Assembly (NCBI GenBank): GCA_963779515.1
Contig: CAVZYN010000002.1
Span: 434,001 to 498,000 of the forward strand
Reading direction: 5' to 3'
Length of the DNA stretch: 64,000 nt
Source: CAVZYN01 sp963779515
GTDB lineage: Bacteria > Pseudomonadota > Alphaproteobacteria > Rhizobiales > Hyphomicrobiaceae
This document shows positions 8,871 to 18,027 of the stretch, one piece after another; the stretch's first letter is position 1; each line of letters starts with the position of its first letter. Under the pieces are notes generated by a model. The model saw nothing but the letters and a program-made list of their open reading frames with translations. It was not told the DNA's origin and searched no databases. The translations under genes were made by a program, and so were the position numbers.

Positions 8871-9137
8871 ATGAAGAAGATTGTCCTGACGGCGGTGGCT
8901 TTGGTTCTGACGACGGGCGCAACGCTCGCAGCTCCCGGTTACGGGTATGGCGGTCATAACAACCGCGGTGGAATTTCGCCCAACGAACGTGCGGTCATCG
9001 CTCGCAGCGCCGCTCAGCTCGATTCGATCAAGGCGCGCGCGTTCCGTGACGGCCGCCTCTCGTTCTTCGAGCGTATCCAGATCCGCAACGCTGAAGCCCG
9101 CCATCGCGCGCTCGTTGCGCGCGCCTACCGCTCTTGA
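8871..9137 (+). CDS. Small exported protein, unknown function
   Basis: This is an 88-residue protein from ATG 8871, which follows GAGGAGAC. A clear Sec signal peptide (KKIVLTAVALVLTTGATLAA, cleavage near residue 21-22) precedes a Gly/Tyr/Asn-rich stretch (PGYGYGGHNNRGG). A short helical domain follows (ERAVIARSAAQLDSIKARAF, then RLSFFERIQIRNAEARHRAL). I do not recognise a family. The leader-plus-helices pattern resembles small periplasmic chaperone-like or stress proteins of Hyphomicrobiales. It has its own AT-rich upstream region and a terminator-like hairpin directly after it, so it is probably an independent unit. Confidence 0.75.
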   Translation: MKKIVLTAVALVLTTGATLAAPGYGYGGHNNRGGISPNERAVIARSAAQLDSIKARAFRDGRLSFFERIQIRNAEARHRALVARAYRS

Positions 9138-9152
9138 TCTACAGCTTTCAAA

Positions 9153-9181
9153 CGGCAGGGCCCGCGCAAGCGGCCCTGCCG
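9153..9181 (+). terminator. GC-rich hairpin after the small exported protein gene
   Basis: CGGCAGGGCC and GGCCCTGCCG form a perfect 10-bp stem around a 9-nt loop, immediately after the 8871-9137 gene and before the convergent phosphatase gene. The following T run is poor, so it may be a weak or bidirectional terminator. Confidence 0.55.
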
Positions 9182-9200
9182 GGTTCGAATGCCTACGACA

Positions 9201-9830
9201 TCACGGCACGCCGCGCGCGATCACCTCAATGCCGCCTTTGCCGTCCGCCTTTACAATAACAATCTCCGCTTCATTCGTGTCGTTTCCGGATAGATCGGTG
9301 ATCAAACTGCCGTGCGTGACGAACAGCGTGCGCGATCCTGGCGCTAGCTTTTCGCTGATGTACTTTTTCAGCGCAGCGATTTGCGCCGCGCCGCGCGCCT
9401 TGTCCGGGTTGGTATAGTAGCTGTCGATCAACGGCAGGTTTTCCACCGGACGTCCCATGATCAGCTCCGCCGTTTCGCGGCAGCGGCACCACTTGCTCGT
9501 GAAGACGTTCTCGAACGTGACGCCTTCTTTCCGAAATAGCTCGCCGATGCGGCGCGCATCCGCGCGTCCTACATCGTTTAGATTGCGTTGCGTCTCGCAG
9601 GGCCCAAGCGTCTCGGCCGAGACGCCTTCCGATTTTGGCGCATTCGCGAACGGGGCCAGCGCATGCCGCATCAGCCCGATATGGCCGGGCTGCTTCAGCA
9701 ACTCCAGAAGCAGGTTCTCTGCGTGACCTGCCGCTGGGGCAGCAAGCCAAGCAGCGATAAGAACTAAGATAGAGGTCAGTCGCGACAGGGTGCGGCGAGA
9801 ACGGGTCACGGCACGTGTGTGGGTGGGCAT
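9201..9830 (-). CDS. Exported histidine phosphatase family protein
   Basis: This is a phosphoglycerate-mutase-like (histidine acid phosphatase superfamily) protein. The start at 9830 (MPTHTRAV) follows a purine-rich GATGAGAT; an upstream GTG/ATG would add a polar leader. A signal peptide (LTSILVLIAAWLAAPAAGHA) directs export. The catalytic RHA-type motif is GLMRHALAP, and the distal His motif is LFVTHGSLITDLSG. FTSKWCRCRETAELI carries the conserved mid-domain Arg. The periplasmic substrate is unknown. It runs in the same direction as the upstream protease gene with a 74-bp gap. Confidence 0.85.
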   Translation of the reverse strand: MPTHTRAVTRSRRTLSRLTSILVLIAAWLAAPAAGHAENLLLELLKQPGHIGLMRHALAPFANAPKSEGVSAETLGPCETQRNLNDVGRADARRIGELFRKEGVTFENVFTSKWCRCRETAELIMGRPVENLPLIDSYYTNPDKARGAAQIAALKKYISEKLAPGSRTLFVTHGSLITDLSGNDTNEAEIVIVKADGKGGIEVIARGVP

Positions 9831-9904
9831 GTGGATCTCATCAGACGATCGGTGCCCGATATCATGCCGCGATGGCGGCATGAGCCGAAATCACACGTTC
9901 GTGG

Positions 9905-11095
9905 TCAGCGCGCGATCGCCGCGCGTTTTCCGATGGCGGCCGTTGGCGGTTCCAAGGACGGTACCCCAAGCCGCTTCAACAGCGCGGCCGTCGCCAGGCC
10001 CGTTACCGGCACCAGATTTTGCAGCTCGTAGGTCTCGATCGCGGTCTTGAGGGAGAGCGTGTAGAGGCCGTCAATCACACCGTCATAGAGCTTCAGCGTC
10101 TTCAAGCCGCGCTGCAGGGCTTTGACTTGCTTCGACGATGTCAGAATCTGGGCGCGCCGGAACGGCTCGATCTTGTCGGCGAACGCCGAGATATTGACGC
10201 CAGTGTTCGCCACGGTGTCGGCCTGCAGGCGCTGGACGACCTCGCCTTCCTGCATCAGCGTTTTGGATTGCACGTACGTGCCGACATTGATGCCGATGAC
10301 GCGAGGGCCGTCTGGCGTATCGACGAAAAGCGGCGAGCCCGACGAGGCGCCGCCGGTGTCGCAGGTGTGCAGCAAGAGCTGCTCGGCTGACGCAAAATCC
10401 TGTTTGATGGTCTGCCAGTCGACCACATCGAAATCGCGCTTGACGCCGCAGGGCTTGGAGTATGCGAGCCGCCACTGCGTGTAGTCGCGATGGTACGAGA
10501 CCTGGAACACCTGCCCAACCGCAGCTTCGCGCAGGATCTCGTCCGTTGCCATGGCCTGCGTCTGCAGCCCGCCGTTCGGACACAGCGGCCGCTCCAGCCG
10601 GATCAACGCCCAGTCGCGCGTCGCATCGATCGGCGGGCGCACACTCAGCTTCTGACTGCCCGCCATCACGTTCTGCGCCGTCGCACCCGCAATCCGTCCT
10701 GCGACGCGCGCATAATCGCGCACCACGTCGTAGTTGCGCGCGAACCAGAAGTCGGCAAGGCGCGGCGACGTTTCACCGACAGTGCGATAGAGACAATGGG
10801 CGGCCGTCGCGACCATGTCGTCGCCGACGCAGAACGCGGTGCAAACCGTGCGCGAGTGGACGTTGAACAGGACGCCGATCTGGCCGTGCAGGCTCCGATA
10901 GCGTTCGGGGAGGGCGCTGCGATCGTCGGTGCCGAAGATCGCGATCGGGATCGGCGTCATGGCGTTCTTGGTGCGGGACACCTCGGCGGCCGTCGCGGGG
11001 AAAAAGCCGCCTGCCAGCGCCAGCCACACGCCAATGTGGGCGATGCCGGCGCGGGTTTTCAGAGCACCTGGGTGCCGATGTCGCTTGGCGCGCAT
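9905..11095 (-). CDS. Trypsin-like serine protease with C-terminal peptidoglycan-binding domain
   Basis: This is a secreted S1-like protease of 396 residues. The signal region is GIAHIGVWLALAGGFFPATA. The catalytic triad can be read as H100 (VATAAHCLY), D161 (TRDWALIRL) and S252 (GGASSGSPLF). Several Cys could form disulphides (C85/C89, C101, C172, C216, C245). Residues about 310-385 form a PG_binding_1 repeat (SSKQVKALQRGLKTLKLYDG and YTLSLKTAIETYELQ). The fusion suggests a protease tethered to the cell wall. It is divergent from htrA with a 136-bp shared upstream region. The physiological substrate is unknown. Confidence 0.85.
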   Translation of the reverse strand: MRAKRHRHPGALKTRAGIAHIGVWLALAGGFFPATAAEVSRTKNAMTPIPIAIFGTDDRSALPERYRSLHGQIGVLFNVHSRTVCTAFCVGDDMVATAAHCLYRTVGETSPRLADFWFARNYDVVRDYARVAGRIAGATAQNVMAGSQKLSVRPPIDATRDWALIRLERPLCPNGGLQTQAMATDEILREAAVGQVFQVSYHRDYTQWRLAYSKPCGVKRDFDVVDWQTIKQDFASAEQLLLHTCDTGGASSGSPLFVDTPDGPRVIGINVGTYVQSKTLMQEGEVVQRLQADTVANTGVNISAFADKIEPFRRAQILTSSKQVKALQRGLKTLKLYDGVIDGLYTLSLKTAIETYELQNLVPVTGLATAALLKRLGVPSLEPPTAAIGKRAAIAR

Positions 11096-11231
11096 GCACT
11101 TCCATAGCCTGAAACCCGATAGGGCGCGAATCTTACAAACATTTAATCCTAGCGAAATGGCGTCGTAAGGCAGGGTCGCCTATATGCGAGTGTGCGGCAG
11201 GTCGCTGCCCAGCCAACTCGAGGGTTCCCTG

Positions 11232-12785
11232 ATGTCTATTCGTTTCCGTAATCCTGGTTTTTCGCGATTTGCAAAGATCGCAACCGCTGGTGCTGTCGGC
11301 GCTGCGGTTTCGCTCGGCGCCTGGTCTGCCATGGCGCAGCAGCCGGCCGGCGGCTTGCTCGTTCCCGCCCAATTCGCGCCGGCGCCGGGCGCCCCGGCAT
11401 CGTTCGCCGACCTTGTCGAAAAGGTTAAGCCGTCGGTCGTCAGCATTTCAGTGCAGGCGGGCGCAGCCAAAACTGCGCAGGCACCGGCGCCCGGCCAGAG
11501 GCCCGCTCCAAACCGGCCGCGCCAGCCGGACGGCCTTCCTGATCTGCCGGAAGATCATCCGCTCAACGAGTTCTTCAAGCGCTTCGGCCAGCCTCCAGGC
11601 GGTCAGGGTCAAGGTCAGGGCCCATCGACGCCGCGCCAATCGCAGGGTTCGGGCTTCGTGATCTCACCTGATGGTTACGTCGTGACCAACAATCACGTCA
11701 TCGATGGCGCGGAAAAGATCAAAGTCGCGTTCGATGAAAACAACAAGTTCGACGCAACGTTGATCGGGACCGATCCGCGCACCGATCTTGCGTTGATCAA
11801 GATCAATGCGAACGGCAAGACGTTTCCATTCGTGCGCTTTGCCGAGCGGCAATCGCGCGTCGGTGATTGGGTCGTGGCCGTCGGCAATCCATTCGGTCTC
11901 GGCGGCACGGTGACGGCGGGCATCGTCTCAGCGCTTGGCCGCGACATCGGGTCGGGCCCTTATGACTTCCTGCAGATCGACGCCGCGGTGAACCGTGGCA
12001 ACTCGGGCGGTCCGACGTTCAATCTCTCCGGTGAAGTGATCGGCGTGAACACGGCCATCTACAGCCCTTCCGGCGGCAACGTCGGTATTGCATTCGCGGT
12101 GCCGTCGAAAGTGGCGGCTGAAGTGGTCGGGCAACTGCGCTCCTCGGGCTCGGTCAGCCGCGGCTGGCTTGGCGTCAAGATCGAGAACGTCGACGAAGAC
12201 AAGGCGTCGGCGATCGGCCTCAAGAACACCAAGGGCGCCTTCATCAATGAAGTCACCGCTGGTGGTCCTGCTGCCGCATCGGGCCTCAAAGAAGGCGACA
12301 CCATTCTCTCGATCAATGGTGAAGCGATTGGTGACAGCCGTGAGCTCGCCCGTAAGATCGCGACGTTCTCACCGAACGCGACGGTCGATGTGCGGGTCTG
12401 GCGCGGCCAGCGCGAGCAGAATGTGCCTGTGAAACTCGGTATGTTCCCGGGTGCCAAGGAACTCGCGAAGGCCGACACAACGCCGAAGGTTGCCGCGGTT
12501 GCCGGTACGGCGATCGCCCAGCTAGGGCTGTCGCTGACGCCGTCCACGGGCGCCAAGAAAGAGGGCGTCACAGTCAGCAAGGTGGAGAGCGACTCGGACG
12601 CGTCGACCAAAGGCATCCGTCAGGGTGACGTCATTCTCGATATCGGCGGATCGCCGGTGACGAGCCCGGAAGATGTGACGAAGGGCGTCGAAGCAGCCGA
12701 CAAGGCCGGCCGTCAGGCGGTGCTCCTGCGCTTGAAGTCGGGCGAGCAGGTGCGCTTCGTTGGCGTCAAGATCAAGAAGGGTTGA
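11232..12785 (+). CDS. degP: Periplasmic serine protease HtrA/DegP (Do family)
   Basis: This is an envelope quality-control protease and chaperone of 517 residues from ATG 11232, preceded by GAGGG; the frame is open upstream but lacks a ribosome site. Signal peptide, then the protease domain with triad H155 (TNNHVI), D185 (RTDLALIKI) and S258 (RGNSGGPTF). Two PDZ domains follow (GWLGVKIENV onward, and AQLGLSLTPS onward). A Pro/Gly/Gln-rich loop (QPPGGQGQGQG) forms the LA-loop region. It precedes a two-component pair and glnE, an order kept in many Hyphomicrobiales. Confidence 0.94.
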   Translation: MSIRFRNPGFSRFAKIATAGAVGAAVSLGAWSAMAQQPAGGLLVPAQFAPAPGAPASFADLVEKVKPSVVSISVQAGAAKTAQAPAPGQRPAPNRPRQPDGLPDLPEDHPLNEFFKRFGQPPGGQGQGQGPSTPRQSQGSGFVISPDGYVVTNNHVIDGAEKIKVAFDENNKFDATLIGTDPRTDLALIKINANGKTFPFVRFAERQSRVGDWVVAVGNPFGLGGTVTAGIVSALGRDIGSGPYDFLQIDAAVNRGNSGGPTFNLSGEVIGVNTAIYSPSGGNVGIAFAVPSKVAAEVVGQLRSSGSVSRGWLGVKIENVDEDKASAIGLKNTKGAFINEVTAGGPAAASGLKEGDTILSINGEAIGDSRELARKIATFSPNATVDVRVWRGQREQNVPVKLGMFPGAKELAKADTTPKVAAVAGTAIAQLGLSLTPSTGAKKEGVTVSKVESDSDASTKGIRQGDVILDIGGSPVTSPEDVTKGVEAADKAGRQAVLLRLKSGEQVRFVGVKIKKG

Positions 12786-12801
12786 TCGTTTTAGTACGAG
12801 T

Positions 12802-12830
12802 GAGGTGGTCCGCGCGATGCGGGCCACCTC
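12802..12830 (+). terminator. Hairpin after degP
   Basis: GAGGTGGTCCGC and GCGGGCCACCTC form a 12-bp stem with one G-U pair and a 5-nt loop, 17 bp past the degP stop. No strong T run follows (GAACTTTATC), so it may only partly separate degP from the downstream regulator gene. Confidence 0.55.
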
Positions 12831-12857
12831 GAACTTTATCTAGGATGCCCGCAGGTC

Positions 12858-13538
12858 ATGCGCGTTCTGGTGATCGAGGACGACAAGGAAACTGCGCAGT
12901 TCCTGCAGAAGGCGCTGCGGGAGAGCGGCCATGCCGCCGATCTCGCGGCGGACGGCGAAACCGGCCTCGCGATGGCGCGCGAACCGTCCTACGACGTGTT
13001 GATCGTCGATCGCATGTTGCCGCGCCGCGATGGGCTTTCCGTCGTGCAAACGATCCGGGGTGAAGGCCTCAGGACACCCGTTCTCATTCTCTCCGCGCTC
13101 GGCGAGGTCGACGATCGCGTCAAAGGCCTGCGCGCGGGTGGTGATGACTATCTCACCAAGCCTTACGCCTTCAGCGAACTTCTGGCACGCATTGAAGCAC
13201 TCGCGCGGCGGACGGCGCCGGAAGAGCAACAGACACGCTATACGGTTGCGGATCTCTCGCTCGACCGGCTTTCGCACAAAGTGATGCGCGGCGGTGAACC
13301 GGTCCTGCTGCAGCCGCGGGAATTCCGCCTGCTCGAGTATCTCATGAAGCATGCCGGCCAAGTCGTGACGCGCACGATGCTGCTCGAAAACGTCTGGGAC
13401 TATCACTTCGATCCGCAGACGAATGTCATCGACGTCCATGTGTCCCGGCTCAGATCGAAGATCGACAAAGGTTACGACAAGCCTCTCCTGCACACGGTGC
13501 GGGGGGCGGGATATGTGATCCGTGACGGCGCTGAGTAA
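12858..13538 (+). CDS. OmpR-family response regulator
   Basis: This is a DNA-binding response regulator of 226 residues. Receiver-domain residues are E7-D8-D9, D51 (LIVDRMLP), S79 and K101 (LTKPYAFSELLARI). The C-terminal winged helix ends HTVRGAGYVIRD. It overlaps the following kinase gene by 17 bp and forms one unit with it. Regulators in this htrA-RR-HK-glnE position resemble CusR/QseB/TctD types by sequence style. Linkage to envelope stress is suggested by htrA next door but not proven. Confidence 0.93.
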   Translation: MRVLVIEDDKETAQFLQKALRESGHAADLAADGETGLAMAREPSYDVLIVDRMLPRRDGLSVVQTIRGEGLRTPVLILSALGEVDDRVKGLRAGGDDYLTKPYAFSELLARIEALARRTAPEEQQTRYTVADLSLDRLSHKVMRGGEPVLLQPREFRLLEYLMKHAGQVVTRTMLLENVWDYHFDPQTNVIDVHVSRLRSKIDKGYDKPLLHTVRGAGYVIRDGAE

Positions 13539-14994
13539 TCTCCTGAAAGCGACGCCGTTCCGGCTGGTGGCGCTGTATCTCGCGGGCTTTCTGCTCGCGA
13601 CGGCGTTGATCTTTGGCGGTCTGCTCTGGCGCGCCAATCAGCTGCTGACGGAACGCACGCTCGAGACCATCGAGGCGGAGGTCGCGGGGCTGCGCGAGCA
13701 GTTCCAGTCCGGCGGCGTCGCGCAGTTGGCGGCGGCCGTCGCCGAGCGCGCGCGTGAGCCCGGCAATGCGCTTTATCTCCTGACGGATTCCGCCGCGGGC
13801 AAGCTCGCGGGCAATCTCTCCGGCTTGCCGCCCAACCTCAGGATCCCGGGGCCGGGCGGGCTGTTTTCCTACATTCGCACAGCGGCGGCGCCCGAGACGC
13901 GCAGCGCTGTCGGTATTCCGCTTGCCGTACCCGGCGGGCTTGTCCTCATCGTTGGCCGCGACATCGAGGATCAACGCCGCTTCGTCGAACTCAATCGCAA
14001 GATTGGTTTGCTCGGTCTTGGCCTATTGTCGTTGCTGGGGCTTGGCGGCGGTGTCCTTATCAGCCGCGCCATGTTGCGCCGCGTCGACACCATCACAAAT
14101 GCGAGTCAGGCAATCATGGCCGGCGATCTCGCGCAGCGGATTCCGCGCGACGGGTCGAACGACGAGTTCGATCGTCTCTCTGACAATCTCAATCAGATGC
14201 TGGGGCGGATCGAGCAGCTGATGTCGTCGTTGCGCGAAGTCTCCGACAACATCGCGCATGATCTTAAAACACCGCTGACGCGACTCAGAAATCGCGCAGA
14301 AGCGGCATTGCGTGATTCAAGCGGCGCGCCCGCCTATCGCGATGGCCTCGTCAAGACGATCGAGGAGGCGGATGAGCTGATCAAGACCTTCAACGCCCTG
14401 TTGCTGATTGCCCGCCTCGAAGGCGGGGCGGTCGCGGATGCCATGTCCGATGTCGATCCCGCGGCCGTGGTTCGCGATGTCGCCGAGCTCTATGAGCCGT
14501 CGATCGAGGAAGCGGGTCTGATGCTCTCGACGCAGCTGGAGAACGGGCTGGCGCTCAGCGCCAACCGTCAGCTGATCGGTCAAGCGATCGCCAATCTGGT
14601 CGACAATGCCATCAAGTATTCCCCGCGAGTTGCAGCGAACGGTACCGCGATGCCAGCGGGTGAAATCGCCGTGCGGGTGGCCCGTGCCGGGTCGACAATC
14701 GAGATTTCTGTAGGCGATCGAGGCCCTGGCATACCTTTGGAAGATCGGGATCGTGCATTGAAGCGATTTGTGCGGCTGGAAAAAAGCCGGTCGGCGCCCG
14801 GCAGCGGGCTTGGATTGAGCCTGGTTGCCGCGGTCGCTGGACTGCACGGCGGCACGGTGCGTCTGGAAGACAACGCGCCGGGCTTGCGGGTTGTTCTGGT
14901 GTTGCCGCAAGCCGCGCCGCCCCGGGCCTTGCCACCGGCGCCCGAACATGGCCCCATATCGCTTGAAGCAGCGGGCGCGCGGCCAGCTGTGTAA
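13522..14994 (+). CDS. HAMP-domain sensor histidine kinase
   Basis: This is the cognate sensor kinase, 490 residues. TM1 at about 15-37 precedes a periplasmic region of about 110 residues. TM2 (about 161-180) leads to a HAMP domain (RRVDTITNASQAIMAGDLAQ). The HisKA motif has H246 (DNIAHDLKTPLTRLRNRAE). The HATPase carries an N box (ANLVDNAIKYSP) and G boxes (GDRGPGI, GSGLGLSLV). The C-terminus is Pro/Ala-rich. All catalytic elements are present. Confidence 0.93.
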   Translation: MTALSNLLKATPFRLVALYLAGFLLATALIFGGLLWRANQLLTERTLETIEAEVAGLREQFQSGGVAQLAAAVAERAREPGNALYLLTDSAAGKLAGNLSGLPPNLRIPGPGGLFSYIRTAAAPETRSAVGIPLAVPGGLVLIVGRDIEDQRRFVELNRKIGLLGLGLLSLLGLGGGVLISRAMLRRVDTITNASQAIMAGDLAQRIPRDGSNDEFDRLSDNLNQMLGRIEQLMSSLREVSDNIAHDLKTPLTRLRNRAEAALRDSSGAPAYRDGLVKTIEEADELIKTFNALLLIARLEGGAVADAMSDVDPAAVVRDVAELYEPSIEEAGLMLSTQLENGLALSANRQLIGQAIANLVDNAIKYSPRVAANGTAMPAGEIAVRVARAGSTIEISVGDRGPGIPLEDRDRALKRFVRLEKSRSAPGSGLGLSLVAAVAGLHGGTVRLEDNAPGLRVVLVLPQAAPPRALPPAPEHGPISLEAAGARPAV

Positions 14995-15018
14995 GTCAGT
15001 AGGCAGGCTGGCGGGCGG

Positions 15019-17946
15019 ATGGGTGGAATTCTCGAGACGATGACCGAGGCTCCCGTCGTCAGCGACGGGGAAGCTGGCGCGCGAGCGCTGGCCGATCTCG
15101 ACGAGAAAGTGGGGGCGTTGCCGGATGCGGCGGCGATGCGCGCCACCTTCGCAAGCGAGCGGTCGCAGCAGTTATTGCTCGGTGTGTTCTCATCATCGGC
15201 GTTCCTTTCGGAACTCGCGCGCCGCGAACCGGTATCGCTTTATCGTAGCCTCATCGACGATCCCGAGGCGCGCATGGTGGCCGTGTTGGCCGGTATTACG
15301 GCGGCGGGGGCGGACGCTGCGAGCCTCGCCGATCTGATGCGGGTGCTACGCCGCGCGAAAGCGGAGATTGCACTCTTGATCGGTCTTGCCGATCTCGCTG
15401 GCGTGTGGCCGGTGATGCGCGTGACGCAGGCGCTGAGCGATACCGCCGATGCGGCGGTCGCGAGTACGGTGCGATTTCTGTTCCGGCAGGCGGCCGCGAA
15501 GGGCGATTGGCTGGGTGATCCTGTCGCGGACGCCGCGCAATCCTCGGGCTACTTCGTGCTCGCCATGGGCAAGCACGGCGCGCGCGAACTCAACTATTCC
15601 TCCGACATCGATTTGATCGTGTTCTATGATCCGCAGCGCGCCCGATTGCGCGACAGCCTCGAGATGCAGACGTTCTTTGTGCGATTGACGCGCGACCTCG
15701 TGCGTGCGTTGCAAGAGCGGACAGAGGATGGCTACGTGTTCCGCACGGATCTGCGGCTCAGGCCGGATCCAGGCGCGACAACGGTCGCCATCTCGACGGA
15801 TGCGGCGCTCCACTACTATGAGAGCTTCGGCCAGAATTGGGAACGCGCGGCGATGATCAAGGCCCGCGTCGTCGGTGGCGACGCCAGCGCGGGGCGGGCG
15901 CTGCTGAAGGATCTCGCGCCCTATATCTGGCGGAAGTATCTCGACTTCGCCGCGATCGCCGATATTCACGCGATGAAGCGGCAGATTCATGCCGTGAAGG
16001 GGTTCGGAACCATCGGTGTCGCGGGACACAACATCAAGCTCGGACGGGGCGGCATTCGCGAGATCGAGTTCTTCGCGCAGACACAGCAGTTGATCGCCGG
16101 CGGCCGGCAGCCAGAGCTGCGCGCGCCGGAAACGCTCGTTGCGCTGACGCGGCTCGCCGATCGCGGCTGGATCAAGCCCGAGGTCGCGCGCGATCTCGGC
16201 GCGTCCTACCAATTTCTGCGGCGCATCGAGCACCGGCTGCAGATGATCGCGGACGAGCAGACGCAGACGCTGCCGGACGAGGCGGGGCAACTCGACCGTC
16301 TCGCTCGGTTCTCCGGGTACAGCGGCACGCCGGAGTTCGCATCCGCGTTGACGGCGGTGCTCGAACGCGTGGCGCAGCACTACACGCGCCTCTTCGAGGA
16401 TATGCCGGAGCTGACGTCGGCCGGTGCCAGCATGGTGTTTGCGGGCGAGGCCGACGATCCCGCCACCGTCGAGGCGCTCTCGAAACTCGGCTTCACGCAG
16501 CCCGCACAGGTGCTCGCGATCGTGCGCGGCTGGCATCACGGGCGCTATCCCGCGATCCGCACTGCGCGGGCGCGCGAGCGGCTCACCGAGGTGCAGCCGC
16601 TGCTGATCGCGGCGCTGGCGCGGACCGCCGACCCCGACGCAGCTCTCGCCTCATTCGATCGCTTCCTCGCCGAATTGCCCTCCGGCGTGCAGCTCTTTTC
16701 GCTGCTCAGGCAAAATCCCAATCTGCTCGAGCTGATCGCCGCCATCATGGGATCGGCGCCGCGCTTGGCGCGCGTGCTGTCGCGCCGCCGCCGCGTGCTC
16801 GATGCCGTGCTCGATCCGGGTTTCTTCGGGTCGCTGCCGAACACCACAAATCTCGGACAGATCATCGATGCGGAGCTTTCGTCGGCCACCGACTATCAGG
16901 ACATGCTCGATCGCGCGCGCGTCGTCGCCAACGAGCAGGCTTTCCTGATCGGCGTGCGCGTCCTGACCGGCACGATCAGCGCGAGCCAGGCCGGCGGCGC
17001 GTACGCGTTGCTCGCCGAACGGCTGATCCAAGCGGTGCAAGCGCGGGTCGAAGCCGAGATCGAGCGCCAGCATGGCCGCGTGCCGGGCGGCGGCGCGGCG
17101 ATCGTCGCCATGGGCAAGCTTGGCGGGCGCGAGACCACAGCGTCGTCGGATCTGGATCTCATTCTGGTCTACGACTTCGATCCTGCGGCGACGCAATCGG
17201 ACGGCGCGCGGCCGTTGCCGGTCAGTCAGTATTATGCGCGCCTGACGCAGCGGCTTGTGAGCGCGTTCACGGCGCAGACGGCGGAGGGCGCGCTGTACGA
17301 GATCGATATGCGGCTGCGACCATCGGGCCAGAAGGGCCCGGTCGCGACGCAGCTCTCGAGCTTCGTCGAGTATCAGGCGGCGTCAGCTTGGACGTGGGAG
17401 CACCTGGCGCTGACGCGCGCGCGGGTGATCTCGGGACCAGACGGTCTGCGGCGCAAAGTCGAAAGTGCAATCCGCGATGTCCTCGTCAAACCGCGCGATC
17501 GAACGCGTATTGTGGCTGACGTGCGTGACATGCGGGCGCTGATCGCGAAGGAGAAGGGATCGGACGACATATGGGATCTGAAGCAGGTGCGCGGCGGGCT
17601 CGTCGATCTCGAATTCATCGCCCAGCATCTGCAACTGGTGCATGCAGCGGCGCATCCGCAGGTGCTGGATCAGAACACCGCGTCGGCGCTGAGACATCTG
17701 GCGGCCGCCGGCGTGCTGGCGCCCGCCGCCGCCGATACGCTGCTGGCGACGACCCAGCTCGTCCACAATTTGACGCAGGTGCTGCGGCTCTGCCTTGACG
17801 ACCGGTTCGAGCCGGACAAGGCGCCAGATGGGCTGAAAACACTGCTTGCCCGTGTTGGTGAAGCCCCTGATTTTGCGACACTTTCAGCCGATTTGGCGGC
17901 AAAGCTGCCGATCGTCGCCGAGCTCTTTGACGCGCTGGTGAGCTAG
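15019..17946 (+). CDS. glnE: Bifunctional glutamine synthetase adenylyltransferase/deadenylase GlnE
   Basis: GlnE adenylylates and deadenylylates glutamine synthetase in response to PII proteins, setting ammonium assimilation. The 975-residue protein has two nucleotidyltransferase cores with the G-S-x-D-x-D style acidic motif: YSSDIDLIVFYD in the N-terminal (deadenylase) half and SSDLDLILVYDFD in the C-terminal (adenylylase) half. Each is followed by a PII-uridylyltransferase-like helical domain (GRGGIREIEFFAQ, VRGGLVDLEFIAQ). It lies 24 bp after the kinase gene and is probably cotranscribed. Length and both active sites are intact. Confidence 0.97.
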   Translation: MGGILETMTEAPVVSDGEAGARALADLDEKVGALPDAAAMRATFASERSQQLLLGVFSSSAFLSELARREPVSLYRSLIDDPEARMVAVLAGITAAGADAASLADLMRVLRRAKAEIALLIGLADLAGVWPVMRVTQALSDTADAAVASTVRFLFRQAAAKGDWLGDPVADAAQSSGYFVLAMGKHGARELNYSSDIDLIVFYDPQRARLRDSLEMQTFFVRLTRDLVRALQERTEDGYVFRTDLRLRPDPGATTVAISTDAALHYYESFGQNWERAAMIKARVVGGDASAGRALLKDLAPYIWRKYLDFAAIADIHAMKRQIHAVKGFGTIGVAGHNIKLGRGGIREIEFFAQTQQLIAGGRQPELRAPETLVALTRLADRGWIKPEVARDLGASYQFLRRIEHRLQMIADEQTQTLPDEAGQLDRLARFSGYSGTPEFASALTAVLERVAQHYTRLFEDMPELTSAGASMVFAGEADDPATVEALSKLGFTQPAQVLAIVRGWHHGRYPAIRTARARERLTEVQPLLIAALARTADPDAALASFDRFLAELPSGVQLFSLLRQNPNLLELIAAIMGSAPRLARVLSRRRRVLDAVLDPGFFGSLPNTTNLGQIIDAELSSATDYQDMLDRARVVANEQAFLIGVRVLTGTISASQAGGAYALLAERLIQAVQARVEAEIERQHGRVPGGGAAIVAMGKLGGRETTASSDLDLILVYDFDPAATQSDGARPLPVSQYYARLTQRLVSAFTAQTAEGALYEIDMRLRPSGQKGPVATQLSSFVEYQAASAWTWEHLALTRARVISGPDGLRRKVESAIRDVLVKPRDRTRIVADVRDMRALIAKEKGSDDIWDLKQVRGGLVDLEFIAQHLQLVHAAAHPQVLDQNTASALRHLAAAGVLAPAAADTLLATTQLVHNLTQVLRLCLDDRFEPDKAPDGLKTLLARVGEAPDFATLSADLAAKLPIVAELFDALVS

Positions 17947-18027
17947 CCGCGACGGAAACCGCCGTGGCAGCCGTTTAACAGCCATAACGGCGCTGGCATC
18001 GAACCAGTGCATCAACTGGAGACAGTC

